From Stephanodiscus triporus (lineage: Eukaryota > Bacillariophyta > Thalassiosirophyceae > Thalassiosirales > Thalassiosiraceae), in contig JALLAZ010000040.1 in NCBI GenBank assembly GCA_036939755.1, positions 1 through 29,300 of the forward strand: a DNA stretch of 29,300 nucleotides, written 5' to 3'. Position numbers and translations under genes: made by a program. Positions 18,373 to 27,739 of the stretch are shown here, in pieces. Under the pieces are notes generated by a model, which saw only the letters and a program-made list of their open reading frames with translations, was not told the DNA's origin and ran no database searches. Each line of letters opens with the position of its first letter. Position 1 is the stretch's first letter.

Positions 18373-21300
18373 TCCATGTTTTTGGATATCAAGGGACTGC
18401 TTGAATGCTCTCCCCCAAATCAGTGTATTTTGGTCATTAACACCGTAAACTTTGCGTGCATCCTTGTACTTGCGGGAGAGCACTTTAATGATTTTATCAA
18501 AGTCACTAGAACGCACTAGGAAATCTGTCACCTCGTCAATCCAAAAGCCACTCACATCATCCCATTCAGGTAGCTCAGAGAGCTTGCTCTGATTTGAATA
18601 CCAGTACTCCCAAACCAACAACTTTGAATCCACCTTAGCCTTATCAAGAGGCTCCCACACATCATTGCCATCGTCATAATGAGAGTAAACCTTGATGGTT
18701 CCATCCTTTGCCGCCCTGTGTTTGATGATTTTCACAGGGACAGGGTCTGGAAGAGTTTTTAAGTGGTCCTTCAGCCATTTAAAGTCAGCATCCCGATTCA
18801 TATTCTCATGTTCCTGTTTGTTATTTCTGACATACCAAAGAAGCAAGTCTGGGGGCTTGCTGGACATACCGAACATTTGTCGAATCTTTTTCAGAGAGTA
18901 CCATTCTATTGAGCCCTCCAATTCCCATTGTAGTTTAAACTCAATTTGTGACGACCTCTTGTTGCGCATGATAGGACGATGTGAAAGCACATGGGATATA
19001 GAGAATCTGCCATCGAATATGTCCTCTCTTGTTAGTTCAGCGGTCTCTTTGTTACAGCCATTCTTTGACAGCTCAACGAGATAAGTGTCTGGTGCTTCCG
19101 CGAGTTTCTTAACCACCACTGCTTCATAGCCATTATACTCAAACTCATAACCAACATTCTCATCTGAGAGGAAATTGAGCTCCATTGTTCTGGTATCATT
19201 CGCCATGATGGCTTCAAGAAGTTCAGTGTCCCAAAAGGCAGCAAACCTGTCCCCGTCACAATCACTGTCATTGATTTTAGGAGGCAAGGGTTCACCTTTG
19301 ATAGAAAATACCACGGCGCCAAATTTCATTGAAGCTAAGAAGTTGTAGGACTCTTCTGGGATGTCGTTGTAACATGCAACTCTAACCACTTTCCCATCAT
19401 CGCCTTCTGTGCAAGGTGACTGCAACAAAGGAGGAATGCATAAAGTGAAAGTGGGTCAATTAACTCTTTAAAAAGGAAGGTGACACACCTGCTAATGACA
19501 AACTTACTCTCGTGAGAAAAACGTTTTGAGGAAGCTGTTCCCCCATGCCAGTCAAAAACACGCAACCCGCAGGCAAAGAACCAGTCGGGTCGCTGACTCC
19601 TACAAGTGTTGAGTGGTGGTTTCTCTGCTGATTCCATTGGTTGAACTCATTGAAATCTGTGGACGAAGTGTCAAACAATGCTGCACTGAAGAGTTTACAT
19701 TTTAGACAAACTATAAAACATATCTACTTACATTGATCAAGGAGAACTGGACTGACACCCGAAGCAATCAAAACATTCTTAATAAAAACAATGTCATCCT
19801 CCCTAACATTCAGCTTTTTCTTCTGTTTATCAGTTGGGTCTTTCATGTCATCGTTAATAAATTTTTCCATGGTGTAGCAATTTTCAGAGGGGAATATTTG
19901 GGTGATAACGAGTACAACTTTGGCGTGCATAGGATCAGCCGAACTGCTTCTTTCCACCTTGATCATTGATTCAGGGATTTCAATCTTCTCAATACCGGGT
20001 TTGATCACTAGCATTCCTTTTGCTATTCCAAATTTTGAGGGAGAGAAGATACGCACTTGAATAGCAATAGATCTAAACACCCTTCTCACAGAGAGGCAAA
20101 ACAGAAATTGGTAAAACATAATGGGTGATAAGTGATAACGCATGTAAAGAAGAGGTTTTCAACTCACCTGATACAATCCATCCCAAGAAGGTCATAAAAG
20201 AGTGATTCTGGTATGAATCCACAACCTTGATGACATTCATTGATGTCATCTATTACCTCAAATTTGCTAGGGGGTAGATCGTGAATCAACATATCTTTCT
20301 TGTTTGGTGCTCGACAAGCAGTGCTGACCAGTAACTTAAATCGTGCTGCTACCTTCCATGGTCCAAATTCATACGCTAGCTTCTCAAAGTTGGCTATCCC
20401 AGCAAGAGCTGATTTTAAGTCAATTCTATCTAGACCTGGTCCAGAAACAACAAGGTAAAAGGTTTTGAACTTCGGCTGCCCCACACCATCTATTACGGGG
20501 CCCTTGCCGCCCTTTTTATATTCACTGTAGATCATTTCATACCTCATGCAATGTTCTATTATTACAATTTGAGGAGGGTCATCTGTTATCGCTGTTTCGC
20601 GTACGCAAATGCGGTCTTTGAAGATGACTGACAAGTAGCTGGGATTTGTGTCTCTCCTCATCACCCAGGGAGTCACATATTCTGCTAGTGTGGATGGTGT
20701 TGACCCTTTCTTTACTCTTTTTGGCTCTCCCTTGGGGGGAGGCTTTGGAGCGTACCAATCCTTCTCTTGTACTGCACCACCCTTAATACCATCCTGGGGC
20801 TCACCATCTTCATAGCCGTTACTAAAAAGTGATTCATCATCATCTGATTCACTCTTCGGGGGGGGCTTCGGAGCGTAGCAATCCTTCTCTTGTACTGCAC
20901 CACCCTTAATACCATCCTGAGGCTCGTCATCTCCTTCGCCGCTACTAAAAAGTGTTAGTATATACGTAGTAGTATAAGGTACTTAGACCACACTTCTACT
21001 CCTATCCTCTCATGCCCTCCATGNGTAGTATAAGGTACTTAGACCACACTTCTACTCCTATCCTCTCATGCCCTCCATGGCGAGGCCCGGAGTCCTACAA
21101 AAAGTGATCCGGCATCGTCTGATTCGCTAACGTCTCTCAAACTTGTTTCTCCATTCAAGTATTGGCTGTTACTGCCATCCTGAGGCTCGTCATCTCCTTC
21201 GTCGCCACCGCTAAACCGAGATTCATCATCATCTGCCTCATCATACCTGCTATCTTGCAACGCGCTCCTCTGTTGTAATACATTGTCAGGTATGCCCTCC

Positions 21301-22731
21301 CCGCCATTAGTATCCCTCTGCTGTGATGTAAAATCAAGTATGCCGTCACTAACATCTTCCGACCTTGTTGCTATCCCATTCATTTGGATTTGACCGTTAC
21401 TGCTATCCTGCGATTCACTATCTTCGCTGTCACCAAAAATAGACTCATCATCATTTGCATCATCGCGCTGTCTCGGCGATGTATATGCATTTGACACAGA
21501 TAGACGGTAATAATCTTCCGGCGGACATTTTCTGCTACCAAACTGCTGTTGATCAGTACCATTGGTATCATAGTCGTCGAATACTTCAGGAAGCCTTCGT
21601 AGTGTCATTAAGCTCAAGTCCTCTACATCACCATCCGAATACCTGCATCGATAAATTTTGCCTTTGGCTGTAAAAAGGTGGCAGGGACTCTTGCAAATAA
21701 GTGAATGTATCTTCTCACCAAAACAAGACAAATGAAGGGGGGACGGCAATATCAGACTCACCAGCCCCAGGCCGGATTTCTATGACTTCCCCAGTAAACC
21801 ACCCACAATGAAAACGCTTGCGAAATTTATACCCAATCTTAATGTCTTTTCCACTCGCTCTCTTTGCCCTTTTCTTACATGGTGTTACAACTTTAGCCCT
21901 GACATGATTATGTCGTAGTCGTTTGAGGGAGGGTGAGAGTGGCGGATGATGCGACGACGACCGAACATGCCGTATGCCTCCATCGTTGTCGCCACCATCT
22001 GGTTGTTTCGACGGTTGCGTTTGCGACAGTCGTTCCTTCTGCCTCGAGCGAGTGTACACAGGTCCATCGATCATTGACAGAATCAGTTGCGACTGCTGCG
22101 ATTCTATCTCTCGGGAACGATGCCTTGAGTCGCTAGCGAGACCTTCGCAGAAATCGACCGTAGCGGACGGTGGATTACTACTCCTTGAACACTCCCCGTC
22201 ATCGTCATCATCGCGAAAGCCACCGCCATTCCCACGGCGAAGCTCATCCAGCGAGAGGAGTGTTCCATCGGTGCCCATGGCCAAATGACGAGGAATGCCA
22301 CACACCATGCATTTATTCCGACGATTCGAGTTGAGGAGAGTACACTGAATGCAGGACCAGTCCGTCAAGGGTCTATGACGATCCTTTTTGGATCCTATCC
22401 ATGTGGGAGGATACCGTTTCAGGGGTAGTTCGGAGGATGGGTTCCGTTCGGCTGCGCACTCCTTCGAGGACGAATTTGCTCCTCGATCCATATCGTTGCT
22501 GTGGTCGCGCGAGCCCGTCGTGTTCGCATCGCTCGAACCGACGCCCGCATCATCGTTCGACTTGGCACCATCGATCGCCGATGATGTGGCGTCATCTGAG
22601 AAGTTGCGCTTAGCACCTGACCTTTTAGTGATGTCTGGTTCATCTTCATCATCACTGCACATCAAGCCGATGATAGATGTTGCTGTTCCTGCTCCCATTA
22701 AAGCCGACGTTGATTCTTCTTGGTTGCTCAT
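18373..22731 (-). CDS. RNA-dependent RNA polymerase (cellular RDR type) with RanBP2 zinc finger, Tudor-like and chromo-like modules; 3' end missing
   Basis: Exons on the minus strand: 22731-21762, 21667-21099, about 20944-20168, 20072-19732, 19680-19508 and 19419-18373; all junctions are canonical and in phase except the second (see the gap at 21024). About 1,290 residues are visible. In order: an acidic N-terminus; a RanBP2 zinc finger (124-146, C-x2-C-x10-C-x2-C, DWSCIQC...CMVCG); a Tudor-like module split by intron 1 (FHCGWFTGEVIEIRP / KIYRCRYSDGDVEDLSL); acidic DDESxF repeats; then the polymerase, with QVRIFSPSKFGIAKGMLV, IPESMIKVE, GVSDPTGSLPAGCVFL, RSPCTEGDDGKVVRV and the catalytic DCDGD (19249-19263, DxDGD of the RDR family). 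Cellular RDRs copy RNA into dsRNA for Dicer/Argonaute silencing. After DCDGD comes an insertion with an SH3/Tudor-like and two chromo-like segments before SLDIQKHG. The stop codon is not in this contig; the continuation appears to lie at 12583-12618. Confidence 0.87.
20736..20958 (-). repeat. 123-bp tandem duplication coding for a 41-residue acidic linker unit
   Basis: Two near-identical direct copies offset by 123 bp (for example GAGCGTA at 20748 and 20871) encode units starting SESDDDESLFSNGYEDGEPQ and ending YAPKPPPK. Degenerate relatives (DDESIFGDSEDSESQD, DDESRFSGGDEGDDEPQDG) occur in the preceding exon, so the linker grew by repeated in-frame duplication, most recently here. Confidence 0.88.
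20969..21079. other. Assembly gap (N at 21024) flanked by an exact 55-bp direct duplication
   Basis: 20969-21023 and 21025-21079 are identical, and the identity stops exactly at 55 bp. This is best read as two overlapping contigs (k=55) joined with an N without merging; the real sequence probably has one copy. It lies in an intron of the polymerase gene (donor GTAGGA at 21098; TACTAAC branch-point-like sequence at 20952-20958 upstream of TTTTTAG). Splicing at these sites leaves the frame off by one base, so the exact exon boundary here is uncertain. Confidence 0.85.
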
Positions 22732-23109
22732 TGCAATGATTCTGACAGACGAATAGAACCAACAAAAGGATGGATCTTTGGAGCTGCGTGGCTTCGTTTT
22801 GTGATGTACAATCCCTATTTACTTACATAATACCATACACGCTATCGTACATCTTGATGGCCTTACTGGGCGTTGAACAAAAACGCGTATGGTATGGTAG
22901 AGTTTTGAACAACGCACCAAGGCCGGCCGCCGACGACGCAAATCTTCGTTGGGAGATTCTCCTTCTTGACCCCCCCTCGTGGCATTCCGTTATCCCCTTG
23001 CGTGATGGACTACATCCCTCCTTCGTGGTCGCAGGCGGATAGCAGAGTGGACCGAACGTCGATAGCATCAAACAAGATCGTTGCCGCGCGGCGGTCTACT
23101 ACTTCTACC
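22732..23109. promoter_or_regulatory. Divergent intergenic region between the RDR gene and the serine-rich gene
   Basis: The two start codons point away from each other across about 380 bp (about 235 bp if the right-hand gene starts at 22966), suggesting a shared bidirectional promoter. No specific motif is asserted. Confidence 0.35.
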
Positions 23110-24063
23110 ATGGAAACTAGCTCTAGCTTCTTTTCCCTTTCATCTTCATTTACTAATTCCTTGTCCTCTTCCTTCATGAATGCGCCACGGTCGCGGTACG
23201 TCGACGTCAAGGACGGGGGGCACGTCATATCGGTGAGCGGCAGTAGCAGCAGCATGAGCAAGTTTATCCCCAAGAGAAATGCGTCGCGGAATAGCGGAGC
23301 ACAGGATGCATGTGGGTCGAATCAAAATCAAGAATGGACGGCGGTTGAGAGGGCCGAGCGAGTCGCACGCGACAGCGTGCTGTTGAGCCTGCTCGAGGTC
23401 GAGGTGGAGAAATCGGGCGTGGTCACCGCCGCGGGGTACAAGGCCGTGCATCAAAAGTTTTTGTACAGCGACATGGTGGAAGAGGAGATGAATCGGCGGT
23501 GTCGTGCCAGTAGGCGTAATACTACACATCTGACGGAGGAGAGCGGAAGTCTGTTTGGAGACTTGGTCAAGAGCATCCAACAAAGTTGCAGTAGTAATGA
23601 TCTGATTAGTATGGCCAAGAAGATCGGCTTGGGGAACGATGGCGCCTCGGTAGAAAACCACGATCCTCTCTCTTCCAGTACTTTCAGTGATAGAAATTTA
23701 GCGCCAGGAAGGTCGTCAGTACTCCCAAATATGGAATCGCTTCCACTATTTAGGCAATCACTCTCAGAGAAAGATTGGGAAGACCTCCAAGATCTTGATG
23801 AGGATAGTGTGGATTCTGTAACTGCCAAACATTCCTTTGTTTCGTCTTGCGAGGATGAAAATAAACCAGGACAGTGTCGCATACAACGGAAGGCGCGTGT
23901 CATTTTGAGTGAGGTCTGTCTGGATCCAGATGAGATAGATGTCAAGACCAACAACATGCATGGGAGCGAGCGGGAAGATGATGATGCATCTTCTGTCAAC
24001 TCCTTTTCTTCTAAACGCTCCTACAAGGACGAGTGTGGGTGGCTTCCGTGGTCAGTAGAATAG
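23110..24063 (+). CDS. Serine-rich protein of unknown function
   Basis: ATG 23110 has the context ACCATGG and opens a 317-residue frame without introns. In-frame ATGs at 23005 and 22966 would extend it by 35 or 48 residues, but lie in the probable promoter. The N-terminus is Ser/Phe-rich (SSSFFSLSSSFTNSLSSSF). The centre has a charged, probably helical segment (EWTAVERAERVARDSVLLSL and MVEEEMNRRCRASRRN). The C-terminal half is acidic with many Ser, and the protein ends in CGWLPWSVE. No enzymatic motif, transmembrane segment or known domain is visible. It is probably regulatory or structural, but this is only a compositional guess. It is divergently arranged with the polymerase gene. Confidence 0.68.
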   Translation: METSSSFFSLSSSFTNSLSSSFMNAPRSRYVDVKDGGHVISVSGSSSSMSKFIPKRNASRNSGAQDACGSNQNQEWTAVERAERVARDSVLLSLLEVEVEKSGVVTAAGYKAVHQKFLYSDMVEEEMNRRCRASRRNTTHLTEESGSLFGDLVKSIQQSCSSNDLISMAKKIGLGNDGASVENHDPLSSSTFSDRNLAPGRSSVLPNMESLPLFRQSLSEKDWEDLQDLDEDSVDSVTAKHSFVSSCEDENKPGQCRIQRKARVILSEVCLDPDEIDVKTNNMHGSEREDDDASSVNSFSSKRSYKDECGWLPWSVE

Positions 24064-24235
24064 GATTATCGGAAGGGTTGACATAGGTCTGAAGATGCTA
24101 CTTATTCTAGCACTAGAACGGAACAAAGAAAATTGAATTCGACAGTATTGTATTGCTTGGCGTAAAGTTAAGTATAGAAAGAATATAAGCCTCCCTATCG
24201 CCTCCTCCGAAGACCTTTCATATCACAATAAAGGA

Positions 24236-25909
24236 CTATTGCTCATTCATCATACGAGGGAGCATATTCACCTTGGGCATGCTGGAGAACCACAAGTAGT
24301 CGGCGATTTTCGACTGGTACGTCCAATTATTGGGCGCCGTGCCGATTTCCAAACGCAGCCACTTGCTCTCCGACAGCGTCTCCTCGGCGCTCGGGTTCAG
24401 CAGTATCGTCGTGACGGCCTCGTCGTCGACGAGGCTCTCCGGGTTCAGATACTTGCATACACGCGGGACGCGGCCGTTGATCCCGCCGAGGAAGCGCACG
24501 TCGGCGACGGGGGCTATCGTGACGACCAACGAGTCCGGACGCGACGTCGCCCACCTCGCGATGGCCGTCGCGCACGCCTCGTGTACGAGGATGCGCTCGG
24601 CGAAGAAATTCCCCTGCTCCGCCTTCGTCGAGGCCTCGTCTTTCGCCGTTGGGGACGACGACGCGACGAAGTCCTTAAGCAGGCTCTTGTCCGTGTACAA
24701 CTTGAATTTCGGCTCCTGCGTCAGCGCGATGAACCCGGGCGCGTCCGCGACGTACGTCCCCCGTCGAGTCGGGTCGAGCGACTGCAATCCGCCGCCGCGC
24801 ACGACCCTCAGGTCGGACGGCTCCGGCGCCAACGCCAACAGCGCGCATCCCCTCCTCTTCGCGAATCTCAATATCGGCAAGTGACGCTCGGCGAGGACGC
24901 CGTCCGCGCCCAGCGCGATCAGCGTCTCCACGACCTTCCTCTCCACGTCGTACTCGTCCAACGACGACATCGTCGTCGTCGCGTCCTCCTCCCCTTTCGA
25001 TAACAGGTAATAATCCAGCGCGTCCTGGGCGCTGCGGGGCGCGAAGGCCAGCCCGATCGCCGTGTTCCCCGACCGTTCCCTGGGCCTGCATATGTCCGCG
25101 AGTAGTCCCACCGCCAGCGAGGCGTCGGCGTTCGTCTCGCCGGCCACCCTCTCCGGCGACGCCGTGTGGGTGTCGTCGAAGTTCGCGCCCAGGAAGACGA
25201 AGCTCTGGTAATTCGCCCCCGACCGCGACGACGACGTCGACCCGTCGTCCCCCGTCGTCATGCCGACGACGCGCTTCGCCGCGTCCAACGATCCGAACAC
25301 CGCCCTGTTCATGAAATTGTTGAGGTTGACGTCGTCCTCGACCACCGGTCCCTTCGGCGTGCCCTTGCCCATGCCGAGGCCCTTGAGTATCGCCGCCTCC
25401 CTCGACGCCCTGTAGGGTATCAGGGAGGGTGGGATCGTCGAGTCGACGAGGTACGCGGTGCACCGCCTGGCGGGAACGTACGAGCCGCCGTTGGACATGG
25501 ACGCGAGTCGCGAGCCGAACGGATTGCTGAACGACGCGATGGGAGGGAGGGCCGACGCGGACGAGACGGGGAGTAGGCCGACCCCGCCGAGGGCTGCGAC
25601 CGATGCGGCGGATCGACGGAGGACGCACCTGCGACTGACCGTAGTCGTCGTAGTCGGCCACGACGGAGGCGCGGGCATCCCACCGTCCTCGGGGGGCGGC
25701 GAGAGATGATCCGAATCTATGTTTCCGCGTCGCTCGTCCTTCGAATAGAGCGAAGACGACGACTCGACGACGACGACATCGACATCGACGCGATGATGTT
25801 GTTGCGATCGCCGAAGCTCCTGGGATAATCGAGGCGGCGCGAACGCATCGACCGCGGTGAGCACCACCAGCAGCGATGCGAGGAGCGATGACGAGCGCGG
25901 AGGCATCAT
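24236..25909 (-). CDS. Plastid (thylakoid lumen) ChaN/DUF399-like haem-binding-superfamily protein
   Basis: Single exon, 557 residues, from ATG 25909 (an adjacent ATG lies at 25906). The leader has three parts: a signal peptide (LLASLLVVLTAVDAFAP) with the AFAP plastid-import motif, a Ser/Arg-rich transit region, and a second twin-arginine-like signal (SRRCVLRRSAASVAALGG ending SSASA), which indicates passage into the thylakoid lumen. The mature part contains FVFLGANFDDTHTASPERV, HLPILRFAKRRGCALLALAP, RGGGLQSLDPTRRGTYVADA and a late SLVVTIAPVADVRFLGGING. It resembles plant plastid proteins with a ChaN-like DUF399 domain (Tiki/haem-binding uptake superfamily). A haem- or iron-related role is possible, but the histidine ligands of bacterial ChaN are not clearly conserved. 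The reverse-strand frames are shadows of this GC-rich gene. Confidence 0.78.
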   Translation of the reverse strand: MMPPRSSSLLASLLVVLTAVDAFAPPRLSQELRRSQQHHRVDVDVVVVESSSSLYSKDERRGNIDSDHLSPPPEDGGMPAPPSWPTTTTTVSRRCVLRRSAASVAALGGVGLLPVSSASALPPIASFSNPFGSRLASMSNGGSYVPARRCTAYLVDSTIPPSLIPYRASREAAILKGLGMGKGTPKGPVVEDDVNLNNFMNRAVFGSLDAAKRVVGMTTGDDGSTSSSRSGANYQSFVFLGANFDDTHTASPERVAGETNADASLAVGLLADICRPRERSGNTAIGLAFAPRSAQDALDYYLLSKGEEDATTTMSSLDEYDVERKVVETLIALGADGVLAERHLPILRFAKRRGCALLALAPEPSDLRVVRGGGLQSLDPTRRGTYVADAPGFIALTQEPKFKLYTDKSLLKDFVASSSPTAKDEASTKAEQGNFFAERILVHEACATAIARWATSRPDSLVVTIAPVADVRFLGGINGRVPRVCKYLNPESLVDDEAVTTILLNPSAEETLSESKWLRLEIGTAPNNWTYQSKIADYLWFSSMPKVNMLPRMMNEQ

Positions 25910-26098
25910 CGTTTTTTTTTTCTCGGTTGATGGTATCCTGTATCGTGCAAGGATGATGGTTATCACGCGATCGCCCTTTGCCCACTGCCACCCAAGCCTG
26001 TCGCCACTGAGGCTGAGGAGAAAAGATGATGTGCGGACGACGAGCGAGCGCCATTTGATTCGAGCCTCAGTAGTTGGGAGTCCGTACTACAGTAAAAG
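25910..26098. promoter_or_regulatory. Short divergent promoter region
   Basis: Only 189 bp separate the divergent start codons of the plastid DUF399-like gene and the SPF45-like gene, so their promoters must overlap. A T-run (25912-25921) lies next to the minus-strand start. Confidence 0.4.
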
Positions 26099-27288
26099 AT
26101 GAACGTGCAAAGCTCCAGAGCACCAGCACGAGAAATGGACGGCTCAGACGACCTATTCGGCGGCCTCCCGGCCGTCTCGAATGCCGAGAATTCGACGACG
26201 ACGACGACGGCGGCGGTGACCGCCGCCATCTCCGACGCGGCCGATGCCGATCCTCGGCCGAAGCCCGCACCCGCCGCCGAAGACAACGACGACATCGACA
26301 AAAATTCGTCGGTAAAACGCGGGACGGGAGAAGGAGGGTCGTCGTCGTCGTCGACGTCGTCGCTCGTTAGCTCGCTCGGCAAGGCCGGCACGGCGATGGT
26401 GAGTCCGGATCGTGGACATTGCTAGATGATTCATTCGACGTCGTCTTCGTTTCTGTTTAGTCCTCGACGACCTGATGTCATTATTATTTCTTCCGCGATC
26501 GCGACCACACCCGAGCCGCACAGGCATTCGTGCCTCACGCGATCAGGAACAAAAGGAAGGGGACGGCACCTCCTCGGCCGCGGGCGTTGGCTAAGCCGAA
26601 TTCGTCCGGGGGGGAAATTTCAAGGGTCCGCGTCGGCTCGAATGAAGAGGAAGATGGATTGCAACAAATATCGGAGTTGGTCGCGACCGAAATAACGTGC
26701 GAAAACGATGACGGTGTTGCCGATCACGGAAACGATGGATTCGAAGGCGACGAGGATAACGCACGAGACAACGACGACAATGACCACGCCAACGCCAACG
26801 AGCCGTATCTGGAGGACGAACCCGAGGCATTGCGTCTGCTGCATGCGAGCGTGGTCCAACCGTACGATCCGTACCTGCCCAACGACTACCTGGCCCATCG
26901 GGAACGGAAGAAGACCGAACAGGTACGTAGGGATATGCAAAGGTCGGCGTTGCAGAGGCTCGAACAGCAGGAGAAATTGCGGAGGAAGATCGAGGAGGAA
27001 AGGAAGAAGATTCTCGAGAGCGGCGACTTTCGTAAGATCGTGGAGAGGAGTCGCGACGGGGACGTCGCGAAGTCGGGAGGTGCGGCGGGAAGGGGGCGGG
27101 GACGGGGCGTTACCAATCTGCCGGCCTGGCTGGTGAAGAAGCAAGAAGAACAGAAGGAGGAGGAGGAGGAGGAGGAAAAGGAGGAAAAGGAGGAAAAGGA
27201 AAAGGAAGATAAGGAGGACTTGGCGATGATGGCTTCCTACTCCTCGGGACCTATCGATGACGGACGATTTGAGGATCCCTTGACATGA
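26099..27288 (+). CDS. SPF45/RBM17-like N-terminal-region protein without G-patch or RRM
   Basis: Exons 26099-26398 and 26524-27288 join in phase 0 over a 125-bp GT-AG intron and give 354 residues (342 if ATG 26135 is used, which yields MDGSDDLFGGLPAV). The pattern DDLFGGLP at the N-terminus, then LGKAGTAMAFVP, then YDPYLPNDYLAHRERKK followed by a long charged helix resembles the N-terminal part of splicing factor SPF45 (YDPxxPNDYExxxRE). The following GRGRGVTNLPAWLVKKQEEQ and a Glu/Lys-rich tail end the protein. The G-patch and RRM of canonical SPF45 are absent, and no further exon is seen before the satellite. It may be a spliceosome-associated factor of this family or an unrelated coiled protein with the same short motif. 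The GAGGAG/AAGGAA tail is a coding microsatellite. Confidence 0.78.
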
Positions 27289-27739
27289 TCCTCGTGGCCG
27301 TGTATGTCACCTCACATGAATATCCTTATGAACTATCACAAACACTCAAATGTAGTTCTATGTTAAAATGAAGTCTAACTTTGACAGTCTGTGGTGGTTC
27401 TCAAATAATCAAGGGGCTGTTACCCAAATTTTCCTGTCAAGCTGGATGGCAGCACCATTTCATTCACTCATCGTATTGACCTTGGCAATGTCGACTATTC
27501 AGTTTTTATTAGTATCCCCCTAATGCTTTGTGTGCTGCTCCTATTGGTTTGATTGTGGATGCATGTCTTTTGAAGGAGCAAGTAGATTCGAAAATTAACT
27601 GCAACCAAAACCAAAAGGTCAGTTTGGTATTCAACTTTACCAGATGGATGCTCGTTTTGATCATGGAATTAATCAGGAAAGGTGATACCCCAAAAGGTAC
27701 ACAAATTGATTTGAAAAAGGTTAGTCCAGGTCAGATTCA
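27289..27739. other. Spacer between the SPF45-like gene and the satellite array
   Basis: AT-rich, with no recognised gene. A 97-codon frame (27528-27821) runs into the repeat array and is not considered real. Confidence 0.4.

Noticed and set aside
24675..26054. 459-codon minus-strand frame overlapping the DUF399-like gene, and several plus-strand frames there
   Set aside because: Arg/Gly/Pro-rich shadow frames of a GC-rich gene; the other minus-strand frame has a leader and recognisable domain.
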